A DNA stretch of 64,000 nucleotides from UBA4781 sp963674975 (GTDB lineage: Bacteria; Chloroflexota; Anaerolineae; Anaerolineales; Anaerolineaceae), in contig OY771913.1 of assembly GCA_963674975.1 (NCBI GenBank), positions 1,922,001 to 1,986,000 on the forward strand. Direction: 5' to 3'. Below the pieces are notes generated by a model. The model saw only the letters and a program-made list of their open reading frames with translations, searched no databases and had not been told where the DNA came from. Of this stretch, positions 43,621 through 52,700 are shown one piece after another; positions within the stretch are counted from its first letter, which is position 1; every line of letters starts with the position of its first letter. A program made the translations under genes and the position numbers.

Positions 43621-43667
43621 ATATATCCTATCTTTGATGGGTGGTTCTTTTTAAAATTTTATCATCG

Positions 43668-43708
43668 AAAAAGGGACGCATTCCTGTTGAAATGGTGTAT
43701 GCGTCCCT
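43668..43708 (-). terminator. intrinsic terminator after the aldolase gene
   Basis: On the minus strand, a perfect 10-bp stem AGGGACGCAT / ATGCGTCCCT (43699-43708 / 43672-43681) followed by TTTTT. The loop is 17 bases. Confidence 0.85.
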
Positions 43709-43736
43709 CTTATTTTCTAAAAGATCCCTGATCAAT

Positions 43737-44687
43737 TTATTTACTTACTAATTTTCGTACCTCGTCCAATTGACCGGCGCTTCCCAGTTTTTCATTTTTC
43801 GCCGCGATGAATTTTGCGTATTCATCCATGAAAACCTTTCCGGGTTTGCGGAAGTCGAAGACTTCGGGATGTTCGAGTAAATATTCGCGGTGAACTCGCG
43901 TCCACACCAGGCGTCCGTCGGTATCGATATTGATCTTGGTAACACCTAATTCCGCGGCGCGTTTGAACTGGTTCGCGTCCACACCTTTGGCGCCCAGCAG
44001 TTTTCCACCGGCTTTATTAATACGCTCGACTTCTTCTTGCGGAACGGAGCTGCTGCCGTGCATGACCAGCGGGAATCCGGGGAGCTGCTTCTGGATCTCT
44101 GCGAGGACATCGAAATGCAGAGATTGGCTGCCGGAGAACTTGAAAGCGCCGTGGCTTGTTCCGATAGCAACTGCCAGAGAATCACAGCCTGTTCGATCGA
44201 CGAATTCTTTTGCTGTTGAAGGATCGGTCAGCTTGGCATCGCTTTCACTCACCTGCACATGTTCTTCAACACCACCCAGTTGACCGAGTTCCGCTTCGAC
44301 TACCAGCCCTTTTGCATGAGCTGCATCTACAACGCGCTTGGTGATGGCAATATTGTTGTCGAAGCTTTCGCTGCTCGCATCGATCATGACGGAACTGTAA
44401 AAATCACTATTAATGCAGTCGTAACAGGTTTCTTCATCTCCATGATCGAGATGAACGGCAAAAACTGCCTCCGGGAAGATCTTGTCTGCAGCGGTGATGA
44501 GTGCCTGCATCATCTCTTTATCAGTGTAATCTCGTGATCCCTTGCTGATTTGAATGATAAATGGGGCATTGCTCATTAAATTACCTCGAAACAAGCCCAT
44601 GGTTTGTTCGAGGTTGTTGATATTATAGGCGCCAATGGCATATTTTCCATAAGCGGCTTCAAATAATTTTTTGGTAGTAACAATCAT
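43737..44687 (-). CDS. fba: class II fructose-bisphosphate aldolase
   Basis: A 316-aa zinc-dependent aldolase splitting fructose-1,6-bisphosphate into DHAP and G3P. Zinc and active-site segments are visible: HLDHGD (about residues 80-85), EAELGQLGG (about 134), GTSHGAFK (about 178) and VMHGSSS (about 207), plus KINIDTDGR near the phosphate site. Length and motifs match the FbaA/YdjI-like branch. Preceded by GGGAGAG and a TATAAT; ended by a strong terminator, so monocistronic. Confidence 0.93.
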   Translation of the reverse strand: MIVTTKKLFEAAYGKYAIGAYNINNLEQTMGLFRGNLMSNAPFIIQISKGSRDYTDKEMMQALITAADKIFPEAVFAVHLDHGDEETCYDCINSDFYSSVMIDASSESFDNNIAITKRVVDAAHAKGLVVEAELGQLGGVEEHVQVSESDAKLTDPSTAKEFVDRTGCDSLAVAIGTSHGAFKFSGSQSLHFDVLAEIQKQLPGFPLVMHGSSSVPQEEVERINKAGGKLLGAKGVDANQFKRAAELGVTKINIDTDGRLVWTRVHREYLLEHPEVFDFRKPGKVFMDEYAKFIAAKNEKLGSAGQLDEVRKLVSK

Positions 44688-44733
44688 CGTACTCTCCCTG
44701 TTACAGATATAATTTTGGTCCGAAAACCAATGT

Positions 44734-44760
44734 ATTATATCGTTAATTCAAATTTGTGAA
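44734..44760 (-). promoter_or_regulatory. promoter candidate for fba with adjacent inverted repeat
   Basis: On the minus strand TTCACA (44755-44760) and TATAAT (44734-44739) with a 15-base spacer, shorter than usual. Just downstream lies TTGGT-N6-ACCAA (44715-44730), overlapping the probable transcription start, which could be an operator. Confidence 0.35.
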
Positions 44761-44799
44761 TTTAACAGAGAGGTTAATGTTTTCTTAAGTTTTCTTTGT

Positions 44800-45504
44800 C
44801 TATTTTTTCCACTTCTTTCGATCTTCTCGGTCAAGCAGTTTTGCTTCCTTATATACGGTGACAAAAAAGATAATGAAAATCAGTGTTACGACAGCTCCAA
44901 CCACAAGATTGTACAACCCTACTTCTCCAAGAATGGGCAGATGCATTACAGGATTGCCAATGAAAAATATGAGTGTATTGAGAATGATTGCTATGGCTCT
45001 GATTTCGGTAGGTCCTAATTTGGCATAAGAGATCTGGAAAATACCACGCAGGTTGGTCGTGATATATACCTGGATGGTCATACACAGATACCCGATCAAA
45101 CCTAAAACGGCGATATTGAAATCAACATACTGTGACAATCCAAGACCCAGGAAAATGACGATTTCGCTGATCGTGTCGATAATATGATCAATATAGAAAC
45201 CGTATTTAGGGCGTTCAGCTTTTCTATATCGAGCTAAATTCCCGTCCAGGCTATCTCCAAACCAGTTGAGGAAAAAGCCAAAGCTTGCCAGCCAAAGAAA
45301 GTTTGGATTGAAACGGGTTGCCCAGTAGCTGAATCCGATTAAAACCGCAGCAAATAAACCAAGGAAGGTTAAATGATCGGATGTTACCCATGCGGGCATA
45401 TGTCGTACCAGCCAATCAATGGCTGGTCGTTCAAGAAATCCAAGCAATATATCATTTACTCGTTTGTGCTCTGTTAAATCGTGCTCAGGTTTTGATTCAC
45501 TCAT
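44800..45504 (-). CDS. CDP-alcohol phosphatidyltransferase family membrane enzyme
   Basis: Transfers a phosphatidyl (or phosphoalcohol) group between a CDP-activated donor and an alcohol acceptor in the membrane. About 234 aa from ATG 45504, chosen because AAAGGA lies upstream; the longer frame would run into the next gene. The catalytic motif DGNLAR-N9-GFYIDHIID (about residues 78-100) fits DGX2ARX8GX3DX3D. Six hydrophobic segments. Immediately downstream of a lysophospholipid-type acyltransferase gene, so both likely act on one membrane glycolipid or phospholipid. Confidence 0.85.
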   Translation of the reverse strand: MSESKPEHDLTEHKRVNDILLGFLERPAIDWLVRHMPAWVTSDHLTFLGLFAAVLIGFSYWATRFNPNFLWLASFGFFLNWFGDSLDGNLARYRKAERPKYGFYIDHIIDTISEIVIFLGLGLSQYVDFNIAVLGLIGYLCMTIQVYITTNLRGIFQISYAKLGPTEIRAIAIILNTLIFFIGNPVMHLPILGEVGLYNLVVGAVVTLIFIIFFVTVYKEAKLLDREDRKKWKK

Positions 45505-45533
45505 AAAAGTCCTTTCATTATTAAAAATGCTCG

Positions 45534-46439
45534 TTATTGGGGCATTTCGTCCAGCGCAGAAGGCCAAACCGGATAAAACATAGACCATTGACTGGCATGT
45601 GCGCGGATATATACTTCTGCATGTTTTAACACTTTTTCAGCGTTTCGTTCCATTTCTTCTACAGGATCTTTGTATTTATCCATACGAATGAGATCCGTTG
45701 ATTCGATGGTATAGCTTCCATCTTGATTCCCAATGCAGGCTACTATCGCAATAGGAGAATTAGTTTGAAGGGCAAGCTTTACATAGGTAACAGGAACCAT
45801 GGAGGGATACCCGAAAAATTTCGGGTGGTATTTGCTTGCATCAAGTGGGCGATCCAGTCCTGTGAGAATGGGCTTTCCTTCTAACAGGCGTTGTTTTCCA
45901 AGGCGCAGCGATTCGACCGACATAGGCATTACTTCAATTAAACCTTCCCTGCGCATTTTGTTTTGCATGCGGTAGCCCTTATTAGGGTTGGGGTAAGAAA
46001 GGACGAGAATTTTATATCCACTATACGTGACTGCGCGTCCTGCCAGATCAAAATTACTCAGGTGAGGCGCCAGGTAGATGGTACCCTCTTTCTTTTCATC
46101 TTGTTGTTTGAGGGTGTCTGTGAATTTTTTACTGATCGTGATCTTTTTCAATAATGCTTCTGGATTATCCATGTTATGGTATAGATCATAAATGCAGTAG
46201 GCGGTTTGATCGAAAACTTCTTCAACCCGCCGGTCAAGTTCTTCGCTTGAGAGCTGCTTCCCGCTTACGATCCATTGGTTCGCTCTGGTATAGCGCACCA
46301 GCATGGAATTCTTTCTGCGGCTGATTATTTTACCGATTCTATTCGCCAGCCGGAAACCTACTTTTTCTGGCAGACACTTAGCCAGACTTTTGGCAAAACC
46401 AACACCTAATTCACCGTTTATTAGATCTTGAATGGACAT
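45534..46439 (-). CDS. lysophospholipid acyltransferase family protein (LpxL/PatA-like)
   Basis: A 301-aa membrane-associated acyltransferase. The catalytic HX4D motif is seen in APHLSNFD (about residues 124-131), followed by LTGLDRPLD (about 188), the family's substrate-binding region. Lipid A genes are absent from the window, so the closer functional analogue is the actinobacterial PatA enzyme that acylates phosphatidylinositol mannosides. The CDP-alcohol transferase gene follows after 29 bases. Acceptor is inferred, not shown. Confidence 0.8.
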   Translation of the reverse strand: MSIQDLINGELGVGFAKSLAKCLPEKVGFRLANRIGKIISRRKNSMLVRYTRANQWIVSGKQLSSEELDRRVEEVFDQTAYCIYDLYHNMDNPEALLKKITISKKFTDTLKQQDEKKEGTIYLAPHLSNFDLAGRAVTYSGYKILVLSYPNPNKGYRMQNKMRREGLIEVMPMSVESLRLGKQRLLEGKPILTGLDRPLDASKYHPKFFGYPSMVPVTYVKLALQTNSPIAIVACIGNQDGSYTIESTDLIRMDKYKDPVEEMERNAEKVLKHAEVYIRAHASQWSMFYPVWPSALDEMPQ

Positions 46440-46526
46440 AGTATGTTAAATCTAACATAATTTTATAAGATTGAGATATGAGAAAGCGGCAGATTGTGAT
46501 CTTTTTCTTCTATTTATTTACTAAAG

Positions 46527-47261
46527 TTATCCATTGGGGAAGCATAATTCTTCGTATAGACTCATTTGTTTTGAACGAATTATAGCAACTTTCGATGAGT
46601 CAACAGGACTGTATGAATTATTTGGTGTACGGACTCCTCTGCCTATCTGGAGATTCAAAATACTAGTTCTTCCCACTATTTTTTCCAAATTGGTTTCTGA
46701 AATACCACCGGTTAATAAAAGCTCTATTCTATCGTTTACGATATTTTTGATTTGGGACAAATTATTGATGGTTTTTGAATTGTCATTTTGAAGTAAAGCG
46801 TTAAGAGCCCCGTTACCGCTGGTGCGCATGGAGAGAAAACCCAGTTGAATGGTGGTTTCAATGGTTTTTTCGATATCTCTTGAAAATTCCCATAAAATTC
46901 TGCTGTGCAATCGAATGTTGTCGAATTCAGTCTTGATCTTTTCGATCACGGGTATGTTCAAATTGTTCGATTGATCGATAAAACCCATCAAGAAATCATT
47001 GATCCCCAATTTTCTAAATGCTTCAATATCATATAAGCTTGTCATCAGGTCTTCATCAGTTGGAATATAGCTGCGTGTATGAGGGCAGATCAATACCAGT
47101 ATGGGAACCTTTACTTGTTCTCGGATTCTTGCTACTGTACCGTAAGATGGTGTTATCCCGGTGCTGGGGTAATGCGAAAGGATGGATATTTGTGTGGCGC
47201 CGCCTTTTTCTGCAGCGATCGCATCTTCCACCGTATCGGCAATGATCTCTAAGCAAGGCAT
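46527..47261 (-). CDS. cutC: CutC family protein
   Basis: A 244-aa TIM-barrel protein of the CutC family, historically linked to copper homeostasis though the biochemical role is unsettled. Family features: LEIIADTVEDAIAAEKGGATQI at the N-terminus, TPSYGTVARIREQVKVPI (about residue 36), RTSGNG (about 145) and LLTGGISETNLEKI (about 180). The ATG at 47261 with GGGAG upstream is preferred to an upstream TTG. The N-terminal motif reads ISILS rather than the common IELC, so a cysteine usual there is missing. Confidence 0.8.
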   Translation of the reverse strand: MPCLEIIADTVEDAIAAEKGGATQISILSHYPSTGITPSYGTVARIREQVKVPILVLICPHTRSYIPTDEDLMTSLYDIEAFRKLGINDFLMGFIDQSNNLNIPVIEKIKTEFDNIRLHSRILWEFSRDIEKTIETTIQLGFLSMRTSGNGALNALLQNDNSKTINNLSQIKNIVNDRIELLLTGGISETNLEKIVGRTSILNLQIGRGVRTPNNSYSPVDSSKVAIIRSKQMSLYEELCFPNG

Positions 47262-47434
47262 ACTGTCTCCCTGAAATCCTGGTATCTCTATTCTAGGCTG
47301 CAAAATAGTCTAATCTATGAAAAGCTTCCCACCATGACTGATTTTATATTATCTATGTTTTTAGGGTCTTGTCAAATAATGAAAACTATTTTCATGTATT
47401 TTATTCGGTATAATGCATAAGTTCAAATTTCATC

Positions 47435-48142
47435 ATGGATGGTTTTAATATTAAGATGGAAAATTCACTAAAGTTTCGTGCCTGTATCTTTGATTTCGAT
47501 GGGATACTGGTGAATTCCGAAATTATTTTGGTCAAGTTATGGGTGAAAGCCGCCGATGAATGTGGTTATTTATTTCAAGAAGAGGCATTTAATTTGTGCC
47601 TTGGGCGAACAGGACCGGATATCAAGCAAATACAATTGGATCATTTTGGCAAGGATTATCCTTTTGATACGATCTACGGAAAAGTCCAGGAATATTTCAA
47701 ACAGGAAATTGACAAAAATGGATTGCCGCTGGTGCCGGGTGTTCTGGATGTAAGGCAGTTCTTGGAAGATTCGCATATCGATATGGCTGTAGCCAGTTCC
47801 ACTTATCGAGATGAGGTTCTTTATCGGATGAAAAGAGCAGGGCTTGATCATCTGTTTAACACCGTGCTGGGCGGTGATGATATAAAAAACCCAAAACCGG
47901 CGCCGGATATTTTCTTGAAAGCGGCAGAGGCTTTACGGGCATCCCCCGCTGACTGCATGGTCATTGAAGATTCTGAAAGCGGTGTACTGGCTGCCAAAGC
48001 GGCGGGAATGAAAGTGGTAATGGTGCAGAACTTGAGCCCGATCACGGATACCATGCGGGAAAACGCAGATGGAATATTCCATTCTCATGCAGAACTTCTC
48101 CAGTTTTTGAAACAGAATTCATCCCTGGCTGTTGGTAATTAA
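47435..48142 (+). CDS. HAD-IA family hydrolase (beta-phosphoglucomutase-like)
   Basis: A 235-aa (or 228-aa from the second ATG at 47456) HAD phosphatase/mutase. Motif I FDFDGILVNSE (about residues 18-28), cap domain, VASSTYRDEV (motif II, about 113), NPKPAPDIFLKAAEAL (motif III) and VIEDSESGVLAAKAAGM (motif IV). This set matches beta-phosphoglucomutase and sugar-phosphate phosphatases. Stands alone on the plus strand between minus-strand genes. Confidence 0.87.
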   Translation: MDGFNIKMENSLKFRACIFDFDGILVNSEIILVKLWVKAADECGYLFQEEAFNLCLGRTGPDIKQIQLDHFGKDYPFDTIYGKVQEYFKQEIDKNGLPLVPGVLDVRQFLEDSHIDMAVASSTYRDEVLYRMKRAGLDHLFNTVLGGDDIKNPKPAPDIFLKAAEALRASPADCMVIEDSESGVLAAKAAGMKVVMVQNLSPITDTMRENADGIFHSHAELLQFLKQNSSLAVGN

Positions 48143-48176
48143 TTTTTCCATCAAGTGCGGTAGTTTTATAATTTCA

Positions 48177-48199
48177 AGAGCATTTTTCTATAATGCTCT
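48177..48199. terminator. possible bidirectional terminator hairpin
   Basis: 8-bp inverted repeat AGAGCATT / AATGCTCT with a 7-base loop in the convergent gap between the HAD gene and the hypothetical gene. No strong T-tract on either side. Confidence 0.35.
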
Positions 48200-48206
48200 G
48201 CTCAAT

Positions 48207-48653
48207 TCATAGATACGCTTTGCCGACAGCAATCTTATCGGTTCCTCCGCGGGCAGAATCGCTCCACAGAATAGAAGACCGCCAGTTCAGCATATCAACG
48301 TTCAAAGAATACGCGATGATTTTCCCGATATATTTAATGAATATGTGAGCCTGGTCGTAATCCAAATTGAATGGAGTGAGATCACATTCAAACGTTGGAA
48401 TTGTCCCAATCGGTCCCTCTTCTTTTAATGCCAATTCCAACTCTTTTGGAGATCCATCTCCTTTTGATACCTTCGCCAGAACAATGAACACATCGTAATC
48501 ATTTTCTGGATCAGGAGGTGTGATCCATTTCCCCTGGTTATAGATATCTTGAAAGTAGTCTGTCATTCTTTCTGGAAAATCTGCTGGCAGCAATGCTTTC
48601 ACCTGGCTTTTGCTGACAGGTTTTTTTGGATTTTTGAATAATTTCCCGAACAT
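48207..48653 (-). CDS. hypothetical protein
   Basis: A 148-aa soluble protein with no signal peptide or membrane segment and a basic N-terminal stretch (KLFKNPKKPVSKSQVKALL). Residues 40-140 look like a compact alpha/beta domain with many aromatic and acidic residues. Not recognised. It is not in an obvious operon: 175 bp separate it from the oxidoreductase gene on the same strand. Confidence 0.6.
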   Translation of the reverse strand: MFGKLFKNPKKPVSKSQVKALLPADFPERMTDYFQDIYNQGKWITPPDPENDYDVFIVLAKVSKGDGSPKELELALKEEGPIGTIPTFECDLTPFNLDYDQAHIFIKYIGKIIAYSLNVDMLNWRSSILWSDSARGGTDKIAVGKAYL

Positions 48654-48827
48654 ACTAATTTCTCTTTCTCACTCCTTTGTTGATATTTTCTATGCAGCCG
48701 TAATTCAACGGCTCTGATTATTGTTTATGAAAGGGTCTACAATTGCCTCCCAGGAGCACATTATAACAAGGAAAGAAAATACGGTAAAAGCAGATGCGGT
48801 CTTCTGGATAATTTTGTTAATCGTCCC

Positions 48828-49967
48828 TTATTCCTGAGCTTCGATCGCGATCTTTTTCCCTTCTTGTGTTGCGGATTGGTAAGCAGCATGCAGCAGTTCC
48901 TGCGATTTCAGAGAAGATTCGAAGTCGGCATAGGAAGAGGTCTTTTCTTCCAGGCATTTCAGAAAATAGGTGATCGAGGCAATATGTGAATCCATGAATC
49001 TTCCCAGAGAACGTCTTCCGACTGGCCAATTCGCGTTGGGGTCATACGCAGGTTGAATGTCATTCAGCAGCTTGTATCCCGATATCCAGGCATCTTTTTT
49101 TACATCGAAGAACTGCGGCGTCCCATTTTTATAGAAATCCAGCATTAATGATCCGCGATTTCCATAGATCGCCATCATGTTGGTATCCCCGGCTCCGCCT
49201 GCAACACGGCTGACTTCAATTGAACCGGTTCCGCCGTTTCTCAATCCCAGTGTGCTCAAAGCCCAATCATCCACGTCAACTTTGAGCTGCATGGTAGGAT
49301 CTTTGGGTGAGGGGCGGGTTTTAATGAAAGTTTTAGTCTGGCACTGGATCCATTCGACTTCTCCCATCAAATAGCGGCATAGATCCAACAGGTGAATGCC
49401 CAGATCTGTCAGAGCGCCGCCTCCGGCGGTTGAACTCTGCAGCCGCCATGAAATGGGGCGGTTGGGATTGAGATAGGAAGAATGAAACAGCTTCGCTTCA
49501 AAATGATGGATTTCACCAAGTAAACCGGATTGGATGACCTCTTTAGCAAATCCAACTGGAGGCAGAGAACGATAGACAAAAGCTGTATGCGTTGGAACAG
49601 CATGTTGTTTTATCAGTTTTACCAGTGAGCGTGCATCTTCGATATCATTTGTCAGCGGTTTTTCACAGTAAATGGGAATATTCTTATCAATCGCGTTAAG
49701 GCAATATTCGTAATGGCTTGCATTCGGTGAACAGATATCGATCATATCGAAATCCTGATCCCAGAACAGCTTTTTCTGATCGGTGCATAACGGAATGCCC
49801 ATTGAATCAAGAAGCTCTTGATCTTGCTGCGGATTGCTGCGCAGGATGGCGGTCACTTTTCCACTTGCGGCTGGTTTTTCAAAACAGAAGGGGATGCTGT
49901 GGTAGGCTTTGGCGTGGACTTTGCCGATAAAGCCAAACCCTATTAATCCGATATTGTAGATTTTCAT
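48828..49967 (-). CDS. Gfo/Idh/MocA family oxidoreductase
   Basis: A 379-aa NAD(P)-dependent sugar or inositol-type dehydrogenase. N-terminal Rossmann motif GLIGFGFIGKVHAKAYH (residues 6-22), the conserved EKPLTNDIEDA (EKP motif, about residue 97) and a C-terminal alpha/beta domain with GGALTDLGIHLLDL (about 180). Substrate unknown. Short 66-bp gap to the radical-SAM gene upstream on the same strand. Confidence 0.88.
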   Translation of the reverse strand: MKIYNIGLIGFGFIGKVHAKAYHSIPFCFEKPAASGKVTAILRSNPQQDQELLDSMGIPLCTDQKKLFWDQDFDMIDICSPNASHYEYCLNAIDKNIPIYCEKPLTNDIEDARSLVKLIKQHAVPTHTAFVYRSLPPVGFAKEVIQSGLLGEIHHFEAKLFHSSYLNPNRPISWRLQSSTAGGGALTDLGIHLLDLCRYLMGEVEWIQCQTKTFIKTRPSPKDPTMQLKVDVDDWALSTLGLRNGGTGSIEVSRVAGGAGDTNMMAIYGNRGSLMLDFYKNGTPQFFDVKKDAWISGYKLLNDIQPAYDPNANWPVGRRSLGRFMDSHIASITYFLKCLEEKTSSYADFESSLKSQELLHAAYQSATQEGKKIAIEAQE

Positions 49968-50033
49968 GGTCGATACCTCGTATCTGATTTAATAAAAACT
50001 ATATCTGAAATTGTAGCCGAAAGCAGGATGAAA

Positions 50034-51185
50034 TTAAAGAAAAAGATTGGGAAGAAAAGGCTGCGTGCTTGCTTTTTTCCCATCCATGGTGATAAAGGGC
50101 AGTCCTCTTGATATATTGATCCCCACCTTGGAAAAGTCAGATGCAAAGTGAAAAGGATGAATTCTGCGCATCTGCATGATCTTCTCTGCCCCCTTTTCCC
50201 CGATGCCGGGAATTCGCAAAAGAATGGAAAGTTCTGCGCGATTGACCTCAACCGGATGCTCTTTTAAATGTCTTTCAGCCCAGATCAGTTTAGGATCTTT
50301 TTCAAGGGGAAGATTGGAATCTGCATCAAAACAGAAATCCTGCAGTGTATACCCGTAATCTCTCAGGAGAAAAGATGCCTGATATAAGCGGAAGTTTCTT
50401 TTCAAGGAAATTGGGATATGGGTTTCCATTGGGGTCCCTTTTTGTGGTTTGAGAGGTGAGTAATAAGCCCGCTGCAGATGAAGATCGTGATAAAGATAAG
50501 ATGTGGTCTGTAAAAGTTCCAGGTCTTTTTCCTCGGAACCGCCCACCACGAACTGCGTGCAAACTGAAGGCCAGCGCCCCCTCCAATTTGCGGGTGTTAT
50601 CTCGTTTTGGCTGATCTGGCGGGTCCATTTCAATGGATCGATCAATTGATTGAACTGCGTCTTATCAGGGGAAAGATATTGAATTCGGTCGGCATTGGGC
50701 GCTTCCAGATTTAAAGAAACGCGATCGGCGAAATACATGATGTGTTTTACCTGCTCGAACTCAAGACCCGGCATGAATTTAACATGCAGATAGCCGCGGA
50801 AATTCAGCTTCAGCCGCAATATCTCCATGGCTTTGATCAGCATATCTTGCGTGTGAATCGAGTTTTCCTGTACTGCTGAACTGATAAAAGCGCCGTCGAT
50901 CAAACCGGCTTGATACAAATTGTTGATGAGCCTGGCGTATTCTTCTGCTTGAAAGTCGGTACGCTGCAGGTTGCTGTCCCTACGCATGGGACAGTAATAG
51001 CAGTTGTTACTGCATTTGGAAGTGATGAGTGATTTGAAAAGGCGGATTCTTTTCCCATTCGGCATGACTGCGTGGGATACATAGAGTGAGTCCATTTTTA
51101 TGGTTGATTGAATAGGGCAGAATTCTTCCTGCATTTCCAGATCATTATGCTGTGAGAGCAGACGCAGCTTTTCCTCAGATTCCAT
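50034..51185 (-). CDS. radical SAM protein with helix-hairpin-helix domain (putative DNA modification/repair)
   Basis: A 383-aa radical SAM enzyme. The 4Fe-4S motif CSNNCYYC (CX3CX2C, about residues 58-65) is followed by RRDSN, and the C-terminus has a DNA-binding HhH motif LRIPGIGEKGAEKIMQMRRI (about 330-349). This pairing is the hallmark of the 'rSAM_link_UDG' family, proposed but not proven to act on DNA and often encoded beside a uracil-DNA-glycosylase-like protein. Here no such neighbour is present; a family-4 UDG is encoded 48 kb away. Length is slightly below the usual 400 or more aa. Confidence 0.82.
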   Translation of the reverse strand: MESEEKLRLLSQHNDLEMQEEFCPIQSTIKMDSLYVSHAVMPNGKRIRLFKSLITSKCSNNCYYCPMRRDSNLQRTDFQAEEYARLINNLYQAGLIDGAFISSAVQENSIHTQDMLIKAMEILRLKLNFRGYLHVKFMPGLEFEQVKHIMYFADRVSLNLEAPNADRIQYLSPDKTQFNQLIDPLKWTRQISQNEITPANWRGRWPSVCTQFVVGGSEEKDLELLQTTSYLYHDLHLQRAYYSPLKPQKGTPMETHIPISLKRNFRLYQASFLLRDYGYTLQDFCFDADSNLPLEKDPKLIWAERHLKEHPVEVNRAELSILLRIPGIGEKGAEKIMQMRRIHPFHFASDFSKVGINISRGLPFITMDGKKASTQPFLPNLFL

Positions 51186-51243
51186 GCTTTAATTATAGAA
51201 CAATATTTCTAATTAAGCTATAAGGGGATTGATTTGTAAGCGG

Positions 51244-51266
51244 AAAAATGATCAATCTTGATTGAT
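51244..51266 (-). terminator. weak terminator overlapping the sortase stop codon
   Basis: On the minus strand ATCAAT-CAAG-ATTGAT followed by CATTTTTCC. The stem includes the final codons of the gene. Confidence 0.4.
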
Positions 51267-52565
51267 GATCTGGTTCAGCACCACCGGGATCATATCTGCG
51301 GATATATTAAGATCCGCATACGGAAGGCTTATCCATCCCAGTGAATCCTTGAATGGGATGAGTAACCAATCTCCGTCGATGCTTTTCCCGATCGCGATCG
51401 CGCTTGAGCCGGTTGGTAGAGATCCGAGGAAACGCGAGTTTGAAGCGGCTTTTTCTCGAATATTCAATGAAGTATCCTCAAAATTCGATGCAATGATGGT
51501 GTCAAAAACGGAATTGGGCATTTGATGAAAATCAGCCTGGAAGGATTCCAGCAGGGCTTCTCTGGTAGAAGTGGGGTAAGGCTCGAAATAGCTTTCCAAT
51601 AACATCTGGAGGGATGCGATTAATTCTTCAACTTTGGTGAATTCTTCACCCTCATATCCTGTCTGCTGGAATCCTACCTGCAGCATGGCAGCCTGGATGA
51701 ATTCGACAAGGTTGGATTTTAAGATTGGCTGACAGTTGTGTTCATCAAGATTCTGAACATTATCTTCAATAGAAGATAGTTTCATGATGAGCAGACGATA
51801 ATTGGTTGTTTGAAGGAACGCGTGTTGTGAGAGGAACCCGGCTTCGATATATTTATTGAAAAACCGGTCGAGTAAATTTTGTTTTTCTGCATCATCGCAG
51901 GTTTTACCCGAGTTAGCTATCAGAGATCTGTAAAGGGGCACTGCCGCAATGATGAGCCGGTGTGTGTTTGAATCTTGCGGCCAGCATGTGATCAGAGTTA
52001 ACCGCTCGTCGTCTGATGGTAATATCCAACGGGCGTTTTCCAGGCGGGCTTCTAAAGGCTGGTCTTTTTCTTCAAAGATCATAACGTTTGTTACCACATA
52101 TTGGAAAAGCTCATCGCCGTGGTACAGGTTGATAATGTCGCCTTCTTCAAGCTGGTAGAGGTTTCCAAAAACTTCACCATACGCATTGTGATGTCCGCTC
52201 AGAACAATGTTCCCGATTTCTCCGAGTGATACGGAATTTTCGTGATAGCCGGCAGCAAATTTTTCGGGAACCAGATACTGTACGTATTCTTTCCCATCGA
52301 TTTCTTGAGTAACCGCCCGTGAAACCTCAACCGGAGCATCCAGATTGATCTTGGGGATGATAATACGATCAGGGCGTTTTTCTGTATTATCGACGTCGCT
52401 GGTAGATATTTCTTCTTCAGCGGCGATCAGTGGGGCGAATCCTGCCTGATTAACCAGATTCTCGGATGAACCACCGTTTTCAGAGACCTGCAGCATGATG
52501 ATATTGTATGCGGCATACAGGATGAGGATGATTCCAAGAAAGAAGAAAAATCGTTTCTTTTTCAT
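51252..52565 (-). CDS. sortase-domain protein with long C-terminal extension
   Basis: About 437 aa from ATG 52565 (a GTG at 52592 is the alternative). One N-terminal membrane helix (RFFFFLGIILILYAAYNIIM), then a sortase domain with IIIPKINLDAPV, the catalytic His in LSGHHNAYG (about residue 125), Cys in LTLITCWP (about 192) and Arg in THRLIIAA (about 202). A further 220 residues follow, ending in an SH3-like strand set (AIGKSIDGDWLLIPFKDSLGWI). The sortase covalently anchors or cross-links surface proteins; no LPXTG-type substrate was noticed in the window. Confidence 0.85.
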   Translation of the reverse strand: MKKKRFFFFLGIILILYAAYNIIMLQVSENGGSSENLVNQAGFAPLIAAEEEISTSDVDNTEKRPDRIIIPKINLDAPVEVSRAVTQEIDGKEYVQYLVPEKFAAGYHENSVSLGEIGNIVLSGHHNAYGEVFGNLYQLEEGDIINLYHGDELFQYVVTNVMIFEEKDQPLEARLENARWILPSDDERLTLITCWPQDSNTHRLIIAAVPLYRSLIANSGKTCDDAEKQNLLDRFFNKYIEAGFLSQHAFLQTTNYRLLIMKLSSIEDNVQNLDEHNCQPILKSNLVEFIQAAMLQVGFQQTGYEGEEFTKVEELIASLQMLLESYFEPYPTSTREALLESFQADFHQMPNSVFDTIIASNFEDTSLNIREKAASNSRFLGSLPTGSSAIAIGKSIDGDWLLIPFKDSLGWISLPYADLNISADMIPVVLNQIINQD

Positions 52566-52660
52566 GAATATTGTTATTTTGCTCTGCTTCACGAAAAGTC
52601 AGAGTATTTATGGTATTCATATATTATATGAACAAAACTGGTGGTAATCTAACATCACCC

Positions 52661-52669
52661 TGATATAAT
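52661..52669 (+). promoter_or_regulatory. extended -10 promoter candidate for tatABC
   Basis: TGA-TATAAT, perfect -10 with TGn extension, 32 bases before tatA. No -35 box is evident. AAGGAG precedes the tatA ATG. Confidence 0.5.
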
Positions 52670-52700
52670 TTTCTTGAGTATTGTGTAGTAAGGAGAAAAA

